Assembly: GCF_007827955.1 (NCBI RefSeq)
Contig: NZ_VITR01000001.1
Coordinates: 248,001-312,000 of the forward strand
Direction: 5' to 3'
DNA: 64,000 bases
Source: Nitrospirillum pindoramense
Lineage (GTDB): Bacteria > Pseudomonadota > Alphaproteobacteria > Azospirillales > Azospirillaceae
Part shown: positions 1 to 7,947 of the stretch, in pieces
Layout of the letters: every line of letters begins with the position of its first letter
Numbering within the stretch: position 1 is the stretch's first letter
The notes under the pieces: model-generated
Database searches by the model: none
Seen by the model: only the letters and a program-made list of their open reading frames with translations
Told to the model about the DNA's origin: nothing
Translations under genes and position numbers: made by a program

Positions 1-181
1 CGTCGACGCCATCCTGCAGGTCGGAACCAACCTGTCCATGGTCCGCCTGGCCGCGGCGGCGGAGATGTGGCTGGGCAAGCCTGTCATCGCCATCAACACC
101 GCCACCTATTGGCACGCCCTGCGCGCCAACGGCATCCAGGACAAGGTCTACGGCTTCGGCCGCCTGCTGGAGGAGTTCTGA
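1..181 (+). CDS. Asp/Glu racemase-family protein (maleate isomerase/arylmalonate decarboxylase fold), C-terminal end only
   Basis: Only the last 59 codons are in the window (frame starting at base 2, TGA at 179-181). The tail contains a stretch LGKPVIAIN followed by ATYWHALR, which is the typical C-terminal part of the maleate cis-trans isomerase and arylmalonate decarboxylase branch of the Asp/Glu racemase superfamily. In maleate isomerases the second catalytic cysteine lies in an S-C-T-N-L context; here the matching stretch reads Q-V-G-T-N-L-S, so that cysteine is a glycine. The family call is fairly safe, the isomerase activity is not. The next gene starts 3 bases after the stop, so the two are co-transcribed and this protein probably acts in the same catabolic route. 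Confidence 0.6.
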   Translation, partial: VDAILQVGTNLSMVRLAAAAEMWLGKPVIAINTATYWHALRANGIQDKVYGFGRLLEEF

Positions 182-184
182 TCC

Positions 185-1093
185 ATGCTGCGGTACGATT
201 ATGTGCCCATGCCGGCACGCGGGCCCCTGCGGCTGCCGGAGGGCAAGCGCGTCGCCCTGATCCTGACGTTCAACCTGGAAACCTGGGATCTGACCAAAGA
301 CACGGACCGCCCCTATTACGCCGGCGGCCCCGCCATCCTGCCCGACGTGCTGCCCGGCGACACGCCCGACTTCCCCAACTTCACCTGGCGTGAATATGGG
401 CAGCGGGTGGGCATCTGGCGCCTCTATGACCTGTTCGACGAGATGGGTGTCAAGGCCAGCTGCACCACCAACGCCGTGACGTTCGAGCGGCGCCGGGCCA
501 TGACCGACGCCTGCCTGGAACGCGGCTGGGAACTGCTGGCGCACAATTACGAGCAGGGGGAACTGCTGACCAACTTCGCCAAGGACCCGGCGAAGGAACG
601 GGACGTGATCCTGCGCACCATCGAAACCTATGAGCGGTATGTGGGCCGGCGCCCGCTGGGCTGGCTGTCGTCGTCGCTGCGCGGCACGCTCAACACCGCA
701 AGCATCCTGGCGGAACAGGGCTTCCTGTTCTATTGCGACATCATGAACGACGACCAGCCCTACCGGCTGGACACCGCCGCGGGACCCCTGGTCTCGGTGC
801 CCTATTCCAATGAGATCAACGACTTCACCTTGCTGACCCGTCGGGGCCTCAGCACGGACGCCTTCCGCGACGTCCTGATCGAGGAACTGTCGACCCTGCA
901 TGCCGAGGGGGCGAAGACCGCCCGGTTGATGAATGTCGGGCTGCATCCCCACGTCTCGGGCCGCGCCTATCGCATCCGCGCGCTGAAGGAGTTCCTGGAG
1001 TTCGCCAAGGGGCTGGAGGGCGTCTGGTGGCCCACGCGGGAGGAATTGGCCCGCTGGTATCTGGAAAACAGCGCCGGCCACATGCCGGGCTGA
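185..1093 (+). CDS. PuuE-like polysaccharide deacetylase-family hydrolase (cyclic ureide/imide type)
   Basis: 302 aa, no signal peptide, so cytoplasmic and unlikely to act on a cell-wall polysaccharide. The fold is the NodB/polysaccharide deacetylase barrel, but the usual TFDD motif is replaced by TFNLET at about residues 28-33, and an A-H-N-Y-E motif (about 119-123) and a C-terminal LHPHVSGRAYR segment (about 257-267) follow. This combination is what the allantoinase PuuE branch shows, whose members open cyclic ureides and, to my recollection, cyclic imides. Two further paralogues lie at 20964-21878 and 21875-22849. The start ATG lies 3 bases after the preceding stop. Substrate unknown; the assignment to the PuuE branch rests on motifs read by eye. 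Confidence 0.7.
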   Translation: MLRYDYVPMPARGPLRLPEGKRVALILTFNLETWDLTKDTDRPYYAGGPAILPDVLPGDTPDFPNFTWREYGQRVGIWRLYDLFDEMGVKASCTTNAVTFERRRAMTDACLERGWELLAHNYEQGELLTNFAKDPAKERDVILRTIETYERYVGRRPLGWLSSSLRGTLNTASILAEQGFLFYCDIMNDDQPYRLDTAAGPLVSVPYSNEINDFTLLTRRGLSTDAFRDVLIEELSTLHAEGAKTARLMNVGLHPHVSGRAYRIRALKEFLEFAKGLEGVWWPTREELARWYLENSAGHMPG

Positions 1094-1156
1094 TCGCGCC
1101 CGACGCACCAGCACCCAGCAGTGAAGAACCCGGCAGTGAAAAACAAGGAGGCAGAA

Positions 1157-2668
1157 ATGGTGGAGTTGCTCCCGGCGGTGGCGCCGGCGACCGAGGCCGC
1201 GCGCGCGGTGCTGTCGACGCCTGCGGTGGGTGCCATGCTCATCGGCGGGCGCTGGGTGCAGGCGGCGGGCGGCCAGTCCATCCCGTCGACGGACCCGGCC
1301 ACGGGGCAGGTGCTGGCCCATGTTCCGGACGCCGGCCCGGCGGATGTGGATGCTGCGGTTGCAGCCGCCCGCGCTGCCTTCCCCGCCTGGGCGGGCCTGG
1401 TGCCGGCGCAGCGCGCCGCCATCCTCTGGCGGGTGGCCGATGTGCTGGAGGCTCATATTGATGAGCTGGCGGAGCTGGAGACGCTGGACCAGGGCAAGCC
1501 GTTGTATGTCGGCCGCTGGGCCGAAATCCCCGGTGCGGTAGCCCAGTTCCGCTATTACGCCGGCCAGGCGCTCAGCATCGAGGGGCGGACCATCAGCCCG
1601 TCAGTGACCTACCAGCCGGCGGGCAAGCTGGTTCAGGCCTGGACCCTGCGGGAGCCGGTGGGGGTGGTGGCCGCCATCGTGCCCTGGAACTCCCCCCTGG
1701 TGCTGACGGCGATGAAGCTGGCCCCGGCCCTGGCCGCCGGCTGCACCGTGGTGCTGAAACCGGCGGAGGATACGTCGCTGACCGCCCTGCGCCTGGGTCA
1801 GTTGATGATGGAGGCGGGCCTGCCCGACGGTGTGCTGAACATCGTCACCGGCCGGGGGGCCACGGCCGGCGCCGCGCTGGCGGCCCATCCGGATGTGGAC
1901 AAGGTGGCCTTCACTGGGTCCACTGCCACCGGCCGCGCCATTCTGGACGCCTCCAAGGGCAACCTGAAGCGGGTGACGCTGGAATTGGGCGGCAAGTCGC
2001 CCGTCATCGTCCTGCCCGACGCCGACCTGGACCTGGCCATACCGGGGGCGGCGAACGCCATCTTCTTCAACGGTGGCCAGGTGTGCGTGGCGGGGTCCCG
2101 CGCCTATGTCCACGCCGACATCTACGACCGCGTGCTGGAAGGGCTGGTGGCGCAGGCGGGCGCCCTGCGCCTGGGCCATGGCCTGAACCCGGAGACGCAG
2201 ATGGGTCCCCTGGTATCGGCCCGCCAGGCGGAGCGTGTGGCCGGCCTGATCGGCGGGGCGCGCGCCGCCGGTGCTGCGGTGGTGGCGGGCGGCGAACGCC
2301 TGGGCCCCGCCGGTACCTTCATCGAGCCGACGGTCATCGCCAAGGTCGACCCCGCCATGGACATCGTGCGGGAAGAGGTGTTCGGGCCGGTGCTGGTGGT
2401 GCAGCGCTACACCGACGTTGATGCCGTCGTGGCTGCCGCCAACGATAGCGTCTATGGCTTGGCCGCCAGCGTGTGGACCCAGTCGCTGTCCCACGCCCAC
2501 CGCCTGTCGCGGCGGCTTCAGGCCGGCACGGTATGGATCAACACCCATTCCATGTACGACGCCAGCCTGCCCATCGGCGGCGTGAAGCAGTCGGGCTATG
2601 GCCGCGACAGCGGCCTGGCCGCGATGGACAATTACCTGGAATGGAAGACGGTCTGCGCCGTGGTCTGA
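1157..2668 (+). CDS. NAD(P)-dependent aldehyde dehydrogenase
   Basis: 503 aa, oxidises an aldehyde to the acid (or acyl-CoA independent) using NAD(P). The Rossmann and catalytic parts are complete: PWNSP at about 172, the general-base glutamate in LELGG (E276), the nucleophilic cysteine in GGQVCV (C310), and EEVFGPV near residue 420. Length matches the ALDH superfamily. An in-frame GTG at 1121 would add 12 residues, but AAGGAGG at 1145-1151 sits 5 bases before ATG 1157, which decides the start. It follows the PuuE-like gene by 63 bases and may share its transcript. A second ALDH of a different subgroup is at 38963. Substrate cannot be read from sequence. Confidence 0.9.
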   Translation: MVELLPAVAPATEAARAVLSTPAVGAMLIGGRWVQAAGGQSIPSTDPATGQVLAHVPDAGPADVDAAVAAARAAFPAWAGLVPAQRAAILWRVADVLEAHIDELAELETLDQGKPLYVGRWAEIPGAVAQFRYYAGQALSIEGRTISPSVTYQPAGKLVQAWTLREPVGVVAAIVPWNSPLVLTAMKLAPALAAGCTVVLKPAEDTSLTALRLGQLMMEAGLPDGVLNIVTGRGATAGAALAAHPDVDKVAFTGSTATGRAILDASKGNLKRVTLELGGKSPVIVLPDADLDLAIPGAANAIFFNGGQVCVAGSRAYVHADIYDRVLEGLVAQAGALRLGHGLNPETQMGPLVSARQAERVAGLIGGARAAGAAVVAGGERLGPAGTFIEPTVIAKVDPAMDIVREEVFGPVLVVQRYTDVDAVVAAANDSVYGLAASVWTQSLSHAHRLSRRLQAGTVWINTHSMYDASLPIGGVKQSGYGRDSGLAAMDNYLEWKTVCAVV

Positions 2669-2744
2669 GCCCGTCCCTTGCGTTGTACCTGGCTTCAGCG
2701 GCGCGGGCCTATGGCCCACGCCGCATCCGTATCGAGCATTCGCA

Positions 2745-4886
2745 TCAGAAGGTGTAACGGACCGTTCCCAGGACCGTGCGGGGATCCAGGTTGAAACGCG
2801 GCTGGATGACGGAGAAGCCGAAGCCCGTGACATAGCCGCTCTGGTTCAGCAGGTTCTTGCCGGACACGCGGTAGGTCCACGCCCCGGATTCATAGCCGAC
2901 ATAGGCGTTCAGGAAGCTCTGGCCCGGCACATGGCCGATGGCGCCGTTGTCGATGGTCGAATAGACGTCGCTGCGGAACAGGGCGTCGGCGCCCAGGCTG
3001 ACGGTGCCCCGGCCCAGGCTGACCGTATAATCGGCGCCGACGTTGAACTGGGTGTCGGGCAGGTTCACCACCTTCTTGCCCTGCACGTTGACCGTGGCGC
3101 TGCTGCCGCCCCGGGTGTACGTGCCGTCGTTGAACGAGGCGTTACCCCACAGGGTCAGGCCCGACACCACCCGCCACGACACCTCCGCCTCCAGCCCCCG
3201 GATGCGGGCGTCGAAATTGTCCACCAGGAAAGTGCCGTCGGCCAGGTTGAACAGCTGCTGGATGTCGTGGACGTCGTTCTGGAACAGGGCCACGTTGGCC
3301 TTGACCCGGTTGTCGAACAGCTCGGTCTTCAGCCCTGCCTCCTTGGCTTCCGTCACTTCGGGCCGGAAGGGGGCGTTGATCTGGGCGATGCTGCCGGCCA
3401 GCCCATTGTAGCCGCCGGCCTTGAAGCCCTCGCTGTAGGTGAAGTAGGCCAGCGTGTCCGGGGTCAGCTTGTAGGTCAGGCCCGTCTTGGGCGTGAAGCG
3501 CACGAAGGTGTCGTCGCGCTGGATGGCGGCCGTGCCGTAATAGGCGGACAGATGCTTCTGGTCCATGGTGTAGCGGCCGCCGGCGATCACGGCCAGGCGG
3601 TCGGTCAGGTTGGCCGTCACCTGGCCGAAGGCGGCGTAGCTGTCGGTATCGACGGCGTAGCCCTGGGGCGAGGGCGTCAGGAAGATGGATTGCAGGATGT
3701 CCTGGCGGGTCGATTCCGTGAAGTAGTAGATGCCGCCGACATAGTCGAGGAAGCCGCCGAACGCCTTGCCCGCCGCCTGCAATTCCTGGCTGATCTGATG
3801 CTGGGTGGACGTGCTGTCCCGGATATAGAGGGCGAGATAGCCGCCCGTCGTCAGGCCCAGGGCGGAGGCCGGCACCCCGCCGGAGAAGTCCTGCGCCCAG
3901 TTGTTGGTCAGGTGGGAATAACCGGTGATGGACGTGACGGTACCGCCGTCATAGTCGGCACCGACATTGACCGTCGTGCCGTATTGGCGGGTATGGGTGT
4001 AGGAGGGGTAGGGGGACAGCGTGGTGTTGTAGGAGCCGGACAGCGTGCTGATCTGGCTTTCCACGCCGTTGGCGTAGGGGTTGGTCGGAACCGCGTACTG
4101 CCCGTCGGAATCCAGGTTGGTGTAAAAGGCGGTGAAACGGCCGTGGAACGGGCTGGCGCCGGCATAGGCGACGTCGGCCTGAAGGCCCTGGAACTCCTCG
4201 GCGCCCACGTCCTTCTTCAAGGTCGCATCGTACTGCCGGCCGCCGTCGCGGCCCCGCGCCAGGCCGTTCAGCGACGCGCTCCAATCCCCGTTATCGCTGA
4301 TGGCGTCGGTGGCATAGCCCTTCAGACGCCGCTCGTTCCAGGTGCCGAAGCCGCCCTCGACAAAGCCGGATGGGGTGGATTCGGGCGCGCGGGTGACCAG
4401 CTTGACCGCACCGGCGGAGGAGTTGCGGCCGTACAGCACCCCTTGCGGGCCGCGCAGCACCTCCACCCGGTCCAGTTCCAGGAAGTCCATGACCGCACCG
4501 GACAGGCGCGCGCGGTAGACGTCGTCCACATAGATGCCCACGGCGGATTCCGAGGTGACGTTGCCGCCGTCGCTGACGCCGCCGCCGCGGATATAGGGCC
4601 GCAATTGGGTGGAGCCGCCGCTGCCGCTGGTGAAGTTCACGTTGGGCGCGATGCGGCCCAGGTCGCTGGCAGTGGTGATGCCCATGCGGTCCAGGGCGGC
4701 GCCGGTCAGGGCCGTCACCGCCACCGGCACGTCCTGCAATCGCTGGCCCACCCGCTGCGCGGTGATGGTGATGTCCTCCAGCTGGTCGTCGCTGGCGGGC
4801 GCGTCGGCGGCCCAGGCCGGCGCGTTCACGGTCAGCATCGCCACGATCGCCAAGCGGGATGGATGGCGCCTGTAATCCCAAGTCAT
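2745..4886 (-). CDS. TonB-dependent outer-membrane receptor (first of three)
   Basis: 713 aa outer-membrane beta-barrel that would import a bound ligand using TonB energy. A signal peptide (MTWDYRRHPSRLAIVAML..AWAA) is followed by an ITITAQR TonB-box-like stretch, the plug domain (VEVLRGPQGVLYGRN) and a barrel ending in RYTF, with the aromatic C-terminal residue expected for BAM-dependent insertion. An upstream ATG at 5048 would add 54 unrelated residues; AGGAGG about 8 bases before ATG 4886 decides the start. Divergent from the fused hydrolase gene at 5058, with an inverted-repeat operator between them. The plug style (RVGQRLQDVP) is that of receptors for organic substrates rather than classical siderophore receptors; ligand unknown. 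Confidence 0.93.
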   Translation of the reverse strand: MTWDYRRHPSRLAIVAMLTVNAPAWAADAPASDDQLEDITITAQRVGQRLQDVPVAVTALTGAALDRMGITTASDLGRIAPNVNFTSGSGGSTQLRPYIRGGGVSDGGNVTSESAVGIYVDDVYRARLSGAVMDFLELDRVEVLRGPQGVLYGRNSSAGAVKLVTRAPESTPSGFVEGGFGTWNERRLKGYATDAISDNGDWSASLNGLARGRDGGRQYDATLKKDVGAEEFQGLQADVAYAGASPFHGRFTAFYTNLDSDGQYAVPTNPYANGVESQISTLSGSYNTTLSPYPSYTHTRQYGTTVNVGADYDGGTVTSITGYSHLTNNWAQDFSGGVPASALGLTTGGYLALYIRDSTSTQHQISQELQAAGKAFGGFLDYVGGIYYFTESTRQDILQSIFLTPSPQGYAVDTDSYAAFGQVTANLTDRLAVIAGGRYTMDQKHLSAYYGTAAIQRDDTFVRFTPKTGLTYKLTPDTLAYFTYSEGFKAGGYNGLAGSIAQINAPFRPEVTEAKEAGLKTELFDNRVKANVALFQNDVHDIQQLFNLADGTFLVDNFDARIRGLEAEVSWRVVSGLTLWGNASFNDGTYTRGGSSATVNVQGKKVVNLPDTQFNVGADYTVSLGRGTVSLGADALFRSDVYSTIDNGAIGHVPGQSFLNAYVGYESGAWTYRVSGKNLLNQSGYVTGFGFSVIQPRFNLDPRTVLGTVRYTF

Positions 4887-5030
4887 GCCCTGCCTCCTGA
4901 TTTTTATCGGCTTTTTAGACAGCAGCACCCTCTTACCCCAAGGGGAATGGTCGTCATGGGAATTATCCGCAGGCCGACCATTCACGCCCGTATCCGGCCA
5001 CCGTCCATATGAAACAATAATTGACCGATT

Positions 5031-5046
5031 GATATATCTACATATC
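5031..5046. promoter_or_regulatory. Inverted-repeat operator A in divergent promoter region
   Basis: GATATA-TCTA-CATATC, one mismatch from GRYATA-N4-TATRYC. It lies between TTGACC (5021-5026) and TATCAT (5043-5048), a plausible rightward -35/-10 pair with 16-base spacing, and overlaps a leftward pair TTGAGT (5058-5053) / TATATC (5036-5031). A protein bound here would block both the receptor and the hydrolase genes. Confidence 0.6.
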
Positions 5047-5057
5047 ATATTGACTCA

Positions 5058-6797
5058 ATGTGGGACAGCGGGTGGCGGCGGGGGATGGGCGACGGGCGCG
5101 CGCGGATCGCGAAGGGGTACGTCCAGACGGCGATGGGCATGGTGCATTACCGCCGCGTGGGCGAGGGCCCGCCGGTCGTGCTGCTGCACGATTCCCCGCG
5201 ATCCTCGCTGTTGCACCTGCCGTTGCTGGGGGCCTTGTCCGACCGGTTCACCGTCTTCGCCCTGGACACGCCCGGCTATGGCGGGTCCGACCCCTTGACT
5301 TTGATGCCCGGGATGGCGGGGCGGGACCCCGTCATTGCCGACTTCGCCCTTGCGCTGGAGCGGACGCTGGCGGCCCTGGGCATCGGGCGCGCTGCCTTTT
5401 ACGCCTGCCACACCAGTTCGAAGATCCTGCTGGATTTCACGGTGCGCTGGCCAGCGCGCGTGGGCGTCGCGGTGCTGGACGGCCTTTCCATCCCGACGGG
5501 CGACCCGGACGAGGGTTTCATCGGCCGGTACATGAGGCCGTTCGAGATGGACGCCGACGGCGCCTGGCTGGCGCGGGAGTGGACCCGTGTCAAGGACACG
5601 ATGCGCTGGTTCCCCTGGTTCGCGGCCGATCCATCGACCCGCATGCCCATCGACATGCCGTCGACAGGGGAGATGCAGGCCTATTGCCTGGACTATTTCA
5701 GGGCCGGGCCCCATTACGCCGACGCCTATCGCGCCGCCATGCGGCACAACCCGATGGACAATGTCGCGCGGGTGACGGCGCCGGTGGTCTATGCCGCCCG
5801 CGCCGATGATGTCCTGTTCCCCTGCCTGGACCTTTTGCCGCCGCACTGCCGGATAGAGCGCCTGCCCGCCGACCGCACGGCGTGGCTGGTGGCGATTGGC
5901 GACCATCTGGCCGCCGGGGCGGGCGCCCAGGCCTACCAGCCGCCCCCGGCCGCAGGGGCGGCGGACCCGCCGGGGCGCCTTTACGTCGACCTGCCCCATG
6001 GCCAGGTCCGACTGTACCGTTTCGGGCTGCCCGGCGACGCGCGGCCGGTGCTGGTCCTGCATGACCCGCCTGGCGGGGCGGCGGCGGACACGCCCTTGCT
6101 GCGGGCGTTGGGGAAGCGTCGCTTGGTGCTGGCCCCCGACCTGCCGGGGTGCGGACAATCCGATGCCCTGCCTGTGGCCAGCCTGGCCGCCTATGCCGAG
6201 ACGTTGGCCGAGCTTTTGCGGGCCCTGGCCATCGGGCCGGTCGACCTGGTGGCGGAGGGCATGGCGACCCCCATCGCCCTGACCGTCATGGCGACCCATC
6301 CCGATTGTGTCGGCGCCGCCGTCCTGGACGGCGTCATGCTGCCCGGCGACACGCTGCGCGCCGATATGGCGCGCCGCTATTGCCCGCCCCTGGTCCTGTC
6401 CGCATCGGGGGCCCACTGGCAGGAGGTCTGGCACCTGCTGCGCGACCGGGAGGCGCAGTTCCCCTGGTATGACGGGGCGGCCTCGGCGATCCGGGGGCGC
6501 ACCCCCGACATGTCGGTCGATCGGCTGCGGTCGCTGCTCATGGACGTGATGGCGCAACCCGCCCGTTACGGTGACGCTGTCCACGTGGCGGTCAGCCGCG
6601 ACGTTCGCCCTTTACTCACCCAGGTCGGCCATCCGGTGCTGCTCTGCGCCGATCCCGGCGACCCCCGCCAGGGCTGGTCCATCGGGGCGGCGGCGGTCCT
6701 GCCCCGGGGCACGGTCGGTCCCCGTCCGGCGTCGCCGGAGGGGCGGGCCGGCCTGTACCTGGACTATTTTGAAAGGGTCAATGATGCGACGTCTTGA
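5058..6797 (+). CDS. Double-domain alpha/beta hydrolase fusion with G-x-H-T-G-type first domain
   Basis: 579 aa made of two alpha/beta hydrolase folds in tandem (about residues 18-290 and 305-575), twice the usual size. The first has H-D-S-P-R-S at the oxyanion-loop position and A-C-H-T-S where G-x-S-x-G is expected, placing His at the nucleophile position; the second has H-D-P-P-G-G and A-E-G-M-A, so no nucleophile at all. No signal peptide. The most upstream ATG (5058) lies only about 10 bases after the rightward -10 element, so the message would be nearly leaderless; ATG 5085 is the alternative start and keeps the whole fold. The stop overlaps the start of the next gene. Function unknown; related single-domain proteins are at 10262 and 50028. 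Confidence 0.75.
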   Translation: MWDSGWRRGMGDGRARIAKGYVQTAMGMVHYRRVGEGPPVVLLHDSPRSSLLHLPLLGALSDRFTVFALDTPGYGGSDPLTLMPGMAGRDPVIADFALALERTLAALGIGRAAFYACHTSSKILLDFTVRWPARVGVAVLDGLSIPTGDPDEGFIGRYMRPFEMDADGAWLAREWTRVKDTMRWFPWFAADPSTRMPIDMPSTGEMQAYCLDYFRAGPHYADAYRAAMRHNPMDNVARVTAPVVYAARADDVLFPCLDLLPPHCRIERLPADRTAWLVAIGDHLAAGAGAQAYQPPPAAGAADPPGRLYVDLPHGQVRLYRFGLPGDARPVLVLHDPPGGAAADTPLLRALGKRRLVLAPDLPGCGQSDALPVASLAAYAETLAELLRALAIGPVDLVAEGMATPIALTVMATHPDCVGAAVLDGVMLPGDTLRADMARRYCPPLVLSASGAHWQEVWHLLRDREAQFPWYDGAASAIRGRTPDMSVDRLRSLLMDVMAQPARYGDAVHVAVSRDVRPLLTQVGHPVLLCADPGDPRQGWSIGAAAVLPRGTVGPRPASPEGRAGLYLDYFERVNDATS

Positions 6798-7788
6798 GGT
6801 GGTCTTGCGCCGTCCGGTGGGGGCCTTGCCCATTGCCGCCGACTTCGAGATCCGGGAGCGCGCCCTGCCGGATCCCGAACCGGGGGCGGAACTGCTGGTG
6901 CGCGTGCTGTACTTGTCCTTCGATCCTTATATCGGCTCCCGTCTGCGCGGGCGGCACATGGGCCTGCCGGCCCCCTTGCCTGGGGAGTCGCTGCCCGGTG
7001 AGTGCGTGGCGGAGGTCGTGCGGTCCGTCCATCCCGACTTCAAGCCTGGTGATCTGGTAGCGGGGGAGGTGGGCTGGGCGGACCATGGCCTGTTGCCGGC
7101 CACCAAGGCGCGGCGCCTGGTCAAGGTCACCCGGCCGTCGGCCCATCTGGGGGTGTTGGGCATGCCGGGGCTGACGGCCTGGGCGGGCGTGACCCAGTTG
7201 GCCCGGGTGCGGGCCGGCGATGTCTTCAGCGTCAACGCCGCCGCCGGCCCGGTGGGCGGAACGGCGGGGCAGATCGCGCGCCTGCTGGGCGCCCGTACCG
7301 TCGGCGTCGCCGGCGGGCCGGAAAAGTGCGCCCTGGTCCGCGACGTCTATGGTTTCGACGCCTGCATCGATTATCACGCCCCCGATTGGGTCACGGCCTA
7401 TGCCGACGCCCTGGGGGCGGGCTCCACCGTGCATTTCGAGAACGTGGGCGCCACGCAGTTGGCCACCGCCCTGTCCCATATCCAGGTCGGCGCCCGGCTG
7501 GTTCTATGCGGCCTGGTGGAACACTACCACGGCGGCCCGCCGCCGCAGGTGCCCCTCATCCCGATCATCGCCAAGCGCGCCCATGTCCTGGGCCTGGTGG
7601 TCTACGACTTCTACGCCCGGTGGGGGGAATGGCTGGACATGGCCGTTCCCTGGGTCGAGGACGGGCGCCTGCGCGTGATCGAGGATGTGGCGGACGGGCT
7701 GGCACGCGCGCCAGCCCAGTTCGAGGCGCTGATGCGCGGCCTGAACCGGGGGAAATCCCTGGTCCGCGTTGCCCCCGACGCGCCGTGA
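6784..7788 (+). CDS. Zinc-independent MDR-type NADPH oxidoreductase (prostaglandin/curcumin reductase-like)
   Basis: About 334 aa. The N-terminal ADH_N_2-type domain shows LSFDPYIGSRLRG, and the cofactor domain has AAAGPVGGTAGQ (A-x-x-G-x-x-G) near residue 145, typical of NADPH-dependent reductases of alpha,beta-unsaturated ketones and enals. The zinc ligands of alcohol dehydrogenases are absent. ATG 6781 and ATG 6784 are both possible; GAAAGGG at 6771-6777 spaces better to 6784. The start lies inside the last codons of the hydrolase fusion, implying translational coupling. A likely role is reduction of a conjugated C=C bond in the imported compound, but this is inferred from the family only. 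Confidence 0.85.
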   Translation: MRRLEVVLRRPVGALPIAADFEIRERALPDPEPGAELLVRVLYLSFDPYIGSRLRGRHMGLPAPLPGESLPGECVAEVVRSVHPDFKPGDLVAGEVGWADHGLLPATKARRLVKVTRPSAHLGVLGMPGLTAWAGVTQLARVRAGDVFSVNAAAGPVGGTAGQIARLLGARTVGVAGGPEKCALVRDVYGFDACIDYHAPDWVTAYADALGAGSTVHFENVGATQLATALSHIQVGARLVLCGLVEHYHGGPPPQVPLIPIIAKRAHVLGLVVYDFYARWGEWLDMAVPWVEDGRLRVIEDVADGLARAPAQFEALMRGLNRGKSLVRVAPDAP

Positions 7789-7795
7789 GGATGGC

Positions 7796-7821
7796 GGGGC
7801 GTGGCGCCGGCGCCACGCCCC
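7796..7821. terminator. Perfect 26-base GC-rich palindrome after the oxidoreductase gene
   Basis: GGGGCGTGGCGCC and its exact complement with no loop bases between the arms, starting 8 bases after the stop at 7788. It can form a very stable hairpin and may stop transcription ahead of the next receptor gene, but no T-run follows, so it is a weak candidate for an intrinsic terminator. Confidence 0.45.
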
Positions 7822-7874
7822 CGTGACCATAGTTGCCCGTGTCGTTCTCAAGGCAAAAAAGAGCTTTGCAAAAA

Positions 7875-7890
7875 GATCTAAACATATATC
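7875..7890. promoter_or_regulatory. Inverted-repeat operator B upstream of second receptor
   Basis: GATCTA-AACA-TATATC; the right arm matches GRYATA-N4-TATRYC fully and the left arm has one mismatch. It lies between TTGCAA (7866-7871) and TATCAA (7887-7892) and 4 bases before GACTCA (7895-7900), the same order of elements as in operators A and C. Confidence 0.5.
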
Positions 7891-7947
7891 AATAGACTCA
7901 CAAATGGGCCGGATAAACCGGACCCGACATAACAGGAGGCTTTGGGC

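Noticed and set aside
2598-5012. 804-codon open frame on the plus strand opposite the first receptor
   Set aside because: It is an antisense shadow of a clear TonB-dependent receptor, has repetitive Val/Gly/Ala/Gln-rich translation and no family features.
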